Source of the DNA: Microcystis aeruginosa W13-11
GTDB taxonomy: Bacteria; Cyanobacteriota; Cyanobacteriia; Cyanobacteriales; Microcystaceae
Assembly: GCA_009995705.1 (NCBI GenBank)
Contig: JAADBR010000080.1
Span: 1-18,906, forward strand
DNA: 18,906 bases
Direction: 5' to 3'
The notes beneath the pieces were generated by a model. The model had not been told where the DNA came from. It searched no databases and worked only from the letters and a program-made list of their open reading frames with translations. A program made the translations under genes and the position numbers. Positions 13,091-18,906 of the stretch are shown piece by piece. Every line of letters begins with the position of its first letter. Positions within the stretch are counted from its first letter, which is position 1.

Positions 13091-14065
13091 ATGGCTAATT
13101 TTTCTGAACCCGTTGAGTCTTTTGATCTTTCAGCAGCCAATCTTAACGAAAACCCCAGCACTGCCGGTTTATTTGATCGCACTTTTACAATCCTAGTCTG
13201 GATTTGTGCCGCCTCTGGTTTAATTTTTCTGCTCTGGATGGCCTGGATTGTTTTTCAGGATGCGCGGCCGGCGATCAATGAATTCGGTCTGGGATTTCTC
13301 TGGGGAACCACTTGGGATGTGAACGTCCTCAAATTTGGTGGTTTACCCTTTATTTTCGGTTCGATCGTTTCCTCGATTCTAGCTCTTTTATTAGCTATTC
13401 CCCTCAGTGTTGCCGTTGCTTTAACCACTAGCGAGAATTATTTGCCGGCCAGTATCCGTTATCCCATCGGTTTTTTGGTGGAATTAATTGCCTCGATTCC
13501 CAGTGTAATTATCGGTTTATGGGGGATTTTCGCGCTAATTCCCGTGCTTAGACCCCTGCAAGAATGGTTATTTCAAAATCTTGCTTGGTTCCCTTTATTT
13601 AGTACCCAACCTTTGGGACCGAGTATGCTGATTGCTGGTGTCATCCTGGCGATCATGATTGTGCCGACCATTTCCGCTATCAGTCGCGATGTGTTGCTTA
13701 CCGTCCCCCCGGAATTACGCAGCGCCTCCATGGCCCTAGGTGCCACTCGTTGGGAAACCATCTGGCGCGTGTTGTTGCCGGCGGCCAGTTCTGGCATTAT
13801 CGGGGCGATTATCCTCGGTTTAGGGCGTGCTTTAGGGGAAACTATGGCGGTGGCCATGGTAATCGGTAACTCCTCGATTATTAGTCCCTCCCTCTTGTCC
13901 CCTGGTTATACCATTCCTGCTGTACTAGCTAATACCTTCCCAGAAGCTTTTGAAAAACTCCAGATCGGAGCTTTGATGTATCTAGCCTTGATTCTATTTG
14001 TTATTACCTTAGTCGTCAATAGTGTAGCGGCTTTATTAGTACAGTTTATCAACCGCAATCGTTAA
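13091..14065 (+). CDS. pstC: Phosphate ABC transporter permease PstC
   Basis: PstC is one of the two inner-membrane subunits forming the phosphate channel. The 324-residue protein has a short polar N-terminus, a first hydrophobic helix at about 31-53 (ILVWICAASGLIFLLWMAWI), then a BPD-transporter domain from about 85 to 315 with five more helices. The cytoplasmic EAA-type loop that contacts PstB is seen as PPELRSASMALGATRWETIWRVLLPAASSGI, and SIPSVIIGLWGIFALIPVL is a family signature. Length and content are normal. No Pho box is seen in the gap before this gene, so expression probably depends on read-through from pstS or on a separate promoter I cannot identify. pstA starts four bases after the stop. 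Confidence 0.95.
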   Translation: MANFSEPVESFDLSAANLNENPSTAGLFDRTFTILVWICAASGLIFLLWMAWIVFQDARPAINEFGLGFLWGTTWDVNVLKFGGLPFIFGSIVSSILALLLAIPLSVAVALTTSENYLPASIRYPIGFLVELIASIPSVIIGLWGIFALIPVLRPLQEWLFQNLAWFPLFSTQPLGPSMLIAGVILAIMIVPTISAISRDVLLTVPPELRSASMALGATRWETIWRVLLPAASSGIIGAIILGLGRALGETMAVAMVIGNSSIISPSLLSPGYTIPAVLANTFPEAFEKLQIGALMYLALILFVITLVVNSVAALLVQFINRNR

Positions 14066-14069
14066 TTTT

Positions 14070-14954
14070 ATGACTCAAGGAGCCTTTCCCGAAGAAGATT
14101 TACAGCAACCCCTGTCACCGTGGCGGCATTTTTTTACCAACGGTCTCACGGGTTTAGCGATCGCTATTAGCGCCGTCGCTATTCTGCCTTTATTCGCTAT
14201 CCTCTTTCAAATTGTCAAAGAAGGTTTACCCGGATTCAATTGGCAAGTTTTCACCTCTTTACCCGCCCCAGTTGGCTCCGATCCCAGTGTTCCCAATGGT
14301 TTTGCCAATGCGATCGTGGGGACTTTAACCATGGTCGGTTTAGCAGCCCTCGGCAGCATACCTCTGGGGATTCTCACCGGGGTTTTCCTCTCGGAATTCG
14401 CTCGGGGTTCCAAAATTGGCGGTATTCTGCGCTTTGCGATCGTGGTGTTGAGTAGTACCCCTTCCGTTATCGTCGGGGTGTTTTCCTTCGGGGTTTTGGT
14501 GTTAACTACCAAACAATTTTCCGCCGTAGCAGGAGCCTTTGCTTTGGGGGTGATTATGTTGCCCATTGTCGCTTTAACCACGGAAGAGGCACTAAAACTA
14601 ATACCCATGTTCTACCGTCTCGGTTCTTCCGCTTTGGGGGGTTCCCGTTTCGATACGGTATTTCGCATTGTCCTGCCAGCAGCGATCGCACCAATTACGA
14701 CCGGGATATTATTAGCAGTAGCCCGGGCCGCTGGAGAAACTGCCCCCTTAATGTTTACGGCTTTATTTAGTCAATTTTGGCAAGAAAGTCTATGGTCGCC
14801 CACACCGGCTTTAACGGTGTTGATTTATAACTACGCTAGTTCCCCCTTTCCTGAACAAAATTCCCTAGCTTGGACAGCTTCTTTAGTCCTGATTATCTTA
14901 GTTTTAATTACTAGCCTTCTTTCCCGTTTTGTTACTCGTAAACGCTCAAATTAA
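14070..14954 (+). CDS. pstA: Phosphate ABC transporter permease PstA
   Basis: PstA is the partner channel subunit of PstC. The 294-residue protein has a first helix at about 28-50 ([22 protein letters not shown]), a permease domain with the motifs [20 protein letters not shown] and [20 protein letters not shown], and an EAA-type loop in [31 protein letters not shown] that docks on Pst[19 protein letters not shown] is typical of PstA and ends with a last helix at about 270-288. Length is normal. Only four bases separate it from pstC and eleven from pstB, so pstCAB are one transcript and probably translationally coupled. Confidence 0.95.
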   Translation: MTQGAFPEEDLQQPLSPWRHFFTNGLTGLAIAISAVAILPLFAILFQIVKEGLPGFNWQVFTSLPAPVGSDPSVPNGFANAIVGTLTMVGLAALGSIPLGILTGVFLSEFARGSKIGGILRFAIVVLSSTPSVIVGVFSFGVLVLTTKQFSAVAGAFALGVIMLPIVALTTEEALKLIPMFYRLGSSALGGSRFDTVFRIVLPAAIAPITTGILLAVARAAGETAPLMFTALFSQFWQESLWSPTPALTVLIYNYASSPFPEQNSLAWTASLVLIILVLITSLLSRFVTRKRSN

Positions 14955-14965
14955 GCTCTTTTCTG

Positions 14966-15775
14966 ATGATCGATTCCTCTACCATGAACACCCCTACTTC
15001 TCTAGCTAATTCGGCGATCAAAGTCGAAAATCTTAGCTTTTTCTACGGTAGTAAAAAAGCCCTGGAAGGGGTTTCTTTAGAAATCCCGCAAAGGCAAGTA
15101 ACCGCCATGATCGGCCCCTCTGGTTGTGGTAAATCCACTCTCTTAAAAGCCCTCAATCGCATCGGGGAATTAGAGGGAGAGGTGACAGTTAAGGGCAAAG
15201 TTAGTTTTTTTGGTCAAGATATCTACGCCCCCAAAGTTAACCTTCATACTCTCCGGCGACAGGTGGGTATGGTGTTTCAGCGTCCTAATCCTTTTCCCGC
15301 TAGTATTTACGATAATATTGCCTACGGTATTAGAATTTATCGCTCCGCTAGTCGCGGGGAATTAGATGGGATTGTGGAATCCGCTTTAAAAGGGGCTGCC
15401 CTTTGGAATGAAGTTAAAGATCTGTTGAATAAATCCGCTTTAGGATTATCGGGAGGACAACAACAAAGATTGTGTATTGCTCGCGCTTTGGCAGTAAAAC
15501 CAAAAGTATTATTAATGGATGAACCTTGTTCCGCTTTAGACCCCCTTTCTACCCTCAAAGTCGAGGAATTAATCCATGAGTTGAAGGAACAATACACGAT
15601 CGTCATTGTCACCCATAATATGCAACAGGCATCGAGGGTATCCGATCGCACGGCCTTTTTTAATGCCGATGAAACCCGTGTCGGTCGTTTGGTAGAATGT
15701 GATACCACCCAGAAAATTTTCTCCGATGCAGTTAATGAACAAACTCGGGATTATGTAGCCGGTAGATTCGGTTAA
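14966..15775 (+). CDS. pstB: Phosphate ABC transporter ATP-binding protein PstB
   Basis: PstB is the cytoplasmic ATPase that powers PstCA. The 269-residue protein shows Walker [11 protein letters not shown]-loop [20 protein letters not shown] (the NPFP word is characteristic of PstB), signature [15 protein letters not shown], Walker [14 protein letters not shown] and the H-loop [15 protein letters not shown]. All catalytic positions are present. The C-terminus DYVAGRFG is the usual family ending. The start is taken at ATG 14966; an ATG at 14984 would remove six residues and cannot be excluded, as neither has a good Shine-Dalgarno. No phoU or second pstB follows. Confidence 0.96.
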   Translation: MIDSSTMNTPTSLANSAIKVENLSFFYGSKKALEGVSLEIPQRQVTAMIGPSGCGKSTLLKALNRIGELEGEVTVKGKVSFFGQDIYAPKVNLHTLRRQVGMVFQRPNPFPASIYDNIAYGIRIYRSASRGELDGIVESALKGAALWNEVKDLLNKSALGLSGGQQQRLCIARALAVKPKVLLMDEPCSALDPLSTLKVEELIHELKEQYTIVIVTHNMQQASRVSDRTAFFNADETRVGRLVECDTTQKIFSDAVNEQTRDYVAGRFG

Positions 15776-15793
15776 TTTCTCTTGTCAGGAGAC

Positions 15794-15850
15794 GGGAGAC
15801 AGCTATCAGTGATTAGTGATTACTGTTTACTGGTCACTGAAAAGTCTCCC
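15794..15850. repeat. Nested palindromic repeat downstream of pstB
   Basis: Outer arms GGGAGAC (15794-15800) and GTCTCCC (15844-15850) enclose inner arms TCAGTGA (15806-15812) and TCACTGA (15834-15840); both pairs are exact. The interior repeats GTGATTAGTGATTACTG. It lies 18 bases past the pstB stop and could act as a transcript end or an RNA 3' stabiliser. A run of nine C follows rather than T. It belongs to the same family as 1336-1396 and 2657-2702. Confidence 0.6.
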
Positions 15851-15928
15851 CCCCCTAAATCATAAGGCTGCCCGATTTTGCTAGGATAAGAAATGTAACA
15901 AAAATCTTTCTTAACAGTCGGATAATTC

Positions 15929-16693
15929 ATGGGCAACGATACCATCACCTTACTCTCCTCCCGGGAAATTGAAAAAATGCGTCGAGCCGGACGATTAGCA
16001 GCTAAACTCTTAGACCATCTGGCAGATATGGTTAAACCGGGGGTAAGTACCCTAGAAATCAATGATGAGGCAGAACGTTGGACTCGCGCCCATGGAGCCA
16101 AAAGTGCGCCCCTAGGATACCATGGTTTTCCTAAGTCCATTTGTACTAGCATTAACGAGGTTATCTGTCACGGCATCCCCAGCGCCAATCAAATCCTTAA
16201 AGACGGCGATATTATTAACATCGATGTCACCCCGATTTTAGAAGGTTATCACGGCGATACTTCGCAGACTTTCTTTGTCGGTACTCCCTCCCCCCTGGCC
16301 AAAAAGTTAGTAGAAGTGACTAGAGAATGTCTGCAAAGAGGCATAGATGCAGTGCAGCCGGGGGGTAAAATCGGCGATATCGGCGCGGCTATCCAAGAAT
16401 ACGCCGAAGGACAAGGTTTTTCAGTGGTTAGAAATTTTGTCGGTCATGGTATCAGTAATGTTTTTCACACCGGTCCGCAGGTTCCCCACTACGGCATTCG
16501 CGGCAAAGGCAAAACAATTCGCCCCGGCATGGTATTCACCATTGAACCAATGATTAATGAGGGTACTTGGCAACATATTCTCTTAAAAGACGGTTGGACT
16601 GCTATTACTAAAGATGGTAAACTTTCGGCCCAATTTGAACACACCATTGCCGTCACCGAAACCGGTGTCGAAATTCTCACTTTACCGGATTAA
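15929..16693 (+). CDS. map: Type I methionine aminopeptidase
   Basis: This metalloenzyme removes the initiator methionine from nascent proteins when the second residue is small. The 254-residue protein has the pita-bread fold motifs: HGFPKSICTSINEVICHGIP, then INIDVTPILEGYHGDTSQTFFVG with the two metal-binding aspartates, GHGISNVFHTGPQVPHYG with the histidine ligand, MVFTIEPMINEG and LSAQFEHTIAVT with the two glutamates. All five ligands are present. There is no N-terminal zinc-finger extension, so it belongs to the short bacterial class. Cyanobacteria often have more than one map gene; whether this is the main one cannot be told here. It stands alone, 153 bp after pstB behind a palindromic repeat. 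Confidence 0.95.
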   Translation: MGNDTITLLSSREIEKMRRAGRLAAKLLDHLADMVKPGVSTLEINDEAERWTRAHGAKSAPLGYHGFPKSICTSINEVICHGIPSANQILKDGDIINIDVTPILEGYHGDTSQTFFVGTPSPLAKKLVEVTRECLQRGIDAVQPGGKIGDIGAAIQEYAEGQGFSVVRNFVGHGISNVFHTGPQVPHYGIRGKGKTIRPGMVFTIEPMINEGTWQHILLKDGWTAITKDGKLSAQFEHTIAVTETGVEILTLPD

Positions 16694-16697
16694 ATTT

Positions 16698-16798
16698 AGG
16701 GAACAGGGAACAGGGGATAGGGAATGGGAGAATGGGGAAATAGGGAAGTTTCAACTAATACCCCATCTCCCCACTGATAACTGTTCACTGATAACTGA
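16698..16798. repeat. Purine-rich repeat and palindrome between map and the aldo/keto reductase gene
   Basis: GGGAACA is repeated twice in tandem (16699-16712), followed by GGGGATAGGGAATGGGAG. GGGAG-A-ATGGGG (16726-16737) pairs with CCCCAT-CTCCC (16761-16771). The segment ends with two copies of CACTGATAACTG or a close variant (16772-16797), the same wording as the palindromic family elsewhere in this window. Confidence 0.55.
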
Positions 16799-16802
16799 AT
16801 AT

Positions 16803-17984
16803 ATGCAGTATCGTCGTTTCGGTCGCACTAATCTACAAATGCCGGTGTTTTCCTGTGGGGGAATGCGCTATCAATTTCAGTGGCAGGATTTGCCAATGTC
16901 GCAAATTCCCAACGAGAATCAAGGCAATTTAGAGGCAATCATCAATAAATCTCTAGAAGTGGGGATTAATCACATCGAAACCGCTAGGGGTTACGGCACG
17001 TCCGAGATGCAATTGGGCAAAATTTTGCCGCAACTACCGAGGGATAAGATTATCGTGCAGACGAAAGTTTCCCCCAGTCAAGATGTGCGGGAATTTCGCC
17101 GTAAATTTGAGCAATCCCTGCAATTTTTACGGTTAGATTATGTGGATTTGTTGGGTATCCATGGCATCAACACGGCTGAAATTCTCGATGACACCATGGC
17201 CGAGGGCGGTTGTTGGCAAGAGGCGAAAAAATTACAGCAACAGGGAAAAGTTCGTTTTATCGGTTTCTCCACCCATGCACCAACTGATGTAATTGTCAAG
17301 ATTATTGCAACAAATTGTTACGATTACCTCAATCTGCACTGGTACTATATTTTTCAGAATAACTGGCTGGCCATAGAAGCGGCAAAACAGCAAGATATGG
17401 GCGTTTTTATCATTAGTCCCTCCGATAAGGGCGGCCATCTCTACATTCCTCCCCCTAAGCTCGTCAATCTCTGTTCTCCTCTCAGTCCGATGGTTTTTAA
17501 TGACCTATTCTGTCTCAGTCATCTGGCTGTTCATACCCTGAGTATCGGTGCTGCGCGGGCCAGAGATTTTGATGAACACCTGAAAACTTTACCCTTACTC
17601 GATCGAGCCGAGGAGATTTTACCGGCAATTATCGAGAGATTACAAGGGGAGATGATCAACTGTTTAGGCGATAATTGGGTAAAAACTTGGTCTCTGGGTT
17701 TACCTAGCTGGGAAAATACCCCCAATCACATCAATATTCCTTCTATCCTCTGGTTACGCAATCTCGCTATCGCCTACGATATGATCGACTTTGCTAGGGC
17801 CAGATACAATCTCTTGGGGAATGGGGGTCATTGGTTCCCTGGTCAACAGGCAAAAGAGGTGGAAAAACTCGATTTAACTGCCTGTTTAGCCGCTAGTCCT
17901 CACGCTGATCAAATTCCCCATCTTCTCGCTGAAACTCATCGATTATTGTCGGGAGAGACGGTACAACGCTTAAGCAGTAGTTAG
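16803..17984 (+). CDS. Aldo/keto reductase family oxidoreductase
   Basis: The 393-residue protein begins MQYRRFGRTNLQMPVFSCGG, the normal opening of an NADPH-dependent aldo/keto reductase. The catalytic tetrad region reads NHIETARGYGTSE (57-69), with Glu59 where Asp is usual and Tyr64 as proton donor. Lys88 is in IVQTKVSP and His120 in LLGIHGIN. VRFIGFSTHAP and HTLSIGAARARDFDEHL match the later strands and cofactor-binding end of the barrel. About 100 residues follow the usual fold, without the four-cysteine cluster found in some relatives (COG1453). The substrate is unknown. The start at ATG 16803 is chosen over an upstream in-frame ATG at 16614, which lies inside map and would add repeat-derived residues. 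The gene overlaps cobO tail to tail by four bases. Confidence 0.85.
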   Translation: MQYRRFGRTNLQMPVFSCGGMRYQFQWQDLPMSQIPNENQGNLEAIINKSLEVGINHIETARGYGTSEMQLGKILPQLPRDKIIVQTKVSPSQDVREFRRKFEQSLQFLRLDYVDLLGIHGINTAEILDDTMAEGGCWQEAKKLQQQGKVRFIGFSTHAPTDVIVKIIATNCYDYLNLHWYYIFQNNWLAIEAAKQQDMGVFIISPSDKGGHLYIPPPKLVNLCSPLSPMVFNDLFCLSHLAVHTLSIGAARARDFDEHLKTLPLLDRAEEILPAIIERLQGEMINCLGDNWVKTWSLGLPSWENTPNHINIPSILWLRNLAIAYDMIDFARARYNLLGNGGHWFPGQQAKEVEKLDLTACLAASPHADQIPHLLAETHRLLSGETVQRLSSS

Positions 17985-18586
17985 AATTCGATGCCGGGTT
18001 GCGCTTTCACTCCCTGTTGACGAAAGGGATGTTTAATTAACTTCATTTCCGTGACTAAATCCGCTATCTCGATTAATTCGGGTAAAGCTCCTCTACCAGT
18101 GAGAATAATGTGGCAATTAGCGGGTTTTCGGGCTAACCCAGCGATAACTTCCTGAATATCCAGATAACCGTATTTAAGGGCGATATTGATCTCATCGAGT
18201 AAAATTAATCTATACTGGGTATTTTCGAGAAAAGTTAGGGCTTTTTGCCATGCTTCTTGGGCTTTCTCTATATCTCTTTCTCTATCTTGAGTTTCCCAAG
18301 TGAAACCTTCCCCCATAGCATAAAACTCGATTTGTTCCCCCCAAACACTAAAAATCTTTTGTTCGGCAGGTTCCCAAGCACCTTTGATAAATTGTACCAC
18401 CGCCACTTTGTACCCATGACCGAGGGAACGTAAAACCATACCGAGGGCTGCCGTGGTTTTTCCCTTACCATCTCCGGTATTAACGATAATTAAACCTTTT
18501 TCAGCAATTTTTTCAGCTAAACGTTCCTCTTGGATTGCCTTGCGGCGCTGCATTTTTTCTTTGTATTGTTCGGGAGTGAGTTGCAT
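17981..18586 (-). CDS. cobO: Cob(I)yrinic acid a,c-diamide adenosyltransferase (CobO/BtuR/CobA type)
   Basis: This ATP:corrinoid adenosyltransferase attaches the 5'-deoxyadenosyl group to reduced corrinoids in cobalamin synthesis and salvage. The 201-residue protein has the P-loop variant NTGDGKGKTTAALG (36-49), then VAVVQFIKGAWEPAEQKIF, GEGFTWETQDRERD, LILLDEINIALKYGYL and HIILTGRGALPELIEIADLVTEM, in the order expected for the CobA/CobO/BtuR family. The length is normal. The N-terminal charged helix (KEKMQRRKAIQEERLAEK) is also usual. No other cobalamin genes are nearby. Stop codons of this gene and the aldo/keto reductase overlap within TTAG at 17981-17984. Confidence 0.94.
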   Translation of the reverse strand: MQLTPEQYKEKMQRRKAIQEERLAEKIAEKGLIIVNTGDGKGKTTAALGMVLRSLGHGYKVAVVQFIKGAWEPAEQKIFSVWGEQIEFYAMGEGFTWETQDRERDIEKAQEAWQKALTFLENTQYRLILLDEINIALKYGYLDIQEVIAGLARKPANCHIILTGRGALPELIEIADLVTEMKLIKHPFRQQGVKAQPGIEF

Positions 18587-18660
18587 TCGGGTCTATCCAG
18601 TCAAATCAAGATAATTGTAACTCAAGGGGTTATCGATCGCTGTTGGCAGATTTTAACCGG

Positions 18661-18906
18661 CTAAATTGTCTGGGGATTGATGCCTAATTCTCGTAATTTT
18701 GCCGCTAATTTTTCCTTAGCTTGTCGTTCTTGTTCTTTTTCTACAAGAATCTGTTCCTTTTCTAAAAGAGCCTGTTCCTTTTCTAAAAGAATCTGTTCCC
18801 TTTCTAAAAGAATCTGTTCCTTTTCTAAAAGAATCTGTTCCTTTGCTTGTCTTTGCTGTAATTCAGCTTCTTGGGGAGTGGGAACCAATTGACCATCCAC
18901 GGTAAA
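18661..18906 (-). CDS. C-terminal part of a probable Uma2-family (DUF820) protein, cut by window edge
   Basis: The minus-strand frame is open to the window end and ends at a TAG (18661-18663). Visible residues run ...FTVDGQLVPTPQEAELQQRQ, then five to six copies of a seven-residue unit (EQILLEK), then QAKEKLAAKLRELGINPQTI. A PTPQEAE-type segment followed by a charged coiled coil and AAKLRELGI is how many cyanobacterial Uma2-family proteins end. The PD-(D/E)XK-like nuclease fold would be in the missing N-terminal part. A GTG at 18898-18900 could mimic a start, but two in-frame sense codons precede it and the segment looks internal. Cyanobacteria carry many copies; their function is not established. 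Confidence 0.65.
   Translation of the reverse strand, partial: FTVDGQLVPTPQEAELQQRQAKEQILLEKEQILLEREQILLEKEQALLEKEQILVEKEQERQAKEKLAAKLRELGINPQTI
18730..18845. repeat. 21-bp tandem repeat in the Uma2-like coding region
   Basis: Five full copies of a 21-bp unit lie at 18730-18750, 18751-18771, 18772-18792, 18793-18813 and 18814-18834, with a partial sixth to about 18845. The middle copies are nearly identical (CTGTTCCTTTTCTAAAAGAA core) and the outer ones have diverged. The period is a multiple of three, so copy-number changes keep the frame and lengthen or shorten the coiled coil by one heptad. Confidence 0.9.

Noticed and set aside
16614..16802. 63-residue extension of the aldo/keto reductase
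   Set aside because: It starts inside map and is translated from purine-rich intergenic repeat; the family start is at ATG 16803.
18730..18845. Possible CRISPR-like array
   Set aside because: The units are contiguous 21-bp repeats without spacers and encode heptads in frame.
1..18906. tRNA or rRNA genes
   Set aside because: No tRNA cloverleaf with a terminal TTCGA-type arm and no rRNA-like sequence was recognised by eye; a covariance-model scan would be needed to be certain.

Overview
The window looks like chromosomal DNA from a cyanobacterium, most likely a unicellular chroococcalean close to Microcystis. The HIP1 octamer GCGATCGC occurs at least eight times in 18.9 kb (chance expectation about 0.3). 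There is a Calvin-cycle-type Gap2, a DUF3155 protein known only from cyanobacteria, a Hik2/CSK-like sensor kinase, and intergenic spaces full of small palindromic and MITE-like repeats. The genus is an inference from memory of such repeats, not a search result.

Layout. 1-500: 5' part of an IS200/IS605-type tnpB (minus strand, cut by the window edge) with its subterminal hairpin. 568-2420: fetB-like permease (+) convergent with gap2 (-), separated by a palindromic repeat. 2729-3197: DUF3155 gene (-) with a complete visible expression unit: -35/-10, strong SD, TTG start and intrinsic terminator. 3497-4753: Hik2/CSK-like histidine kinase. 4873-8201: probable ebsA, a BioD-like/DRTGG P-loop protein, and an ABC exporter, all on the plus strand. 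8226-8702: aroQ (-). 8703-9190: gene-free, with remnants of small repeats and a C/G-tract hairpin. 9191-10843: mutL. 10844-11678: gene-free, with two short inverted-repeat elements and a four-repeat Pho box. 11679-15775: pstS, then a nested MITE-like insertion, then pstC-pstA-pstB. 15929-16693: map. 16803-17984: aldo/keto reductase, overlapping tail to tail with cobO/btuR (17981-18586, -). 18661-18906: C-terminal end of a probable Uma2-family protein with 21-bp tandem repeats (-, cut by the window edge).

How it fits together. The only clear pathway cluster is the high-affinity phosphate importer: PstS periplasmic binding protein, PstC/PstA channel and PstB ATPase, under a SphR/PhoB-type Pho box. 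The ebsA, BioD-like and ABC genes are co-oriented and could be one transcription unit. The rest are single housekeeping or regulatory genes. I found no CRISPR array, rRNA, tRNA, prophage or large biosynthetic cluster. The less ordinary content is in the intergenic repeats and in sequence details of HisK, MutL and the EbsA neighbourhood.
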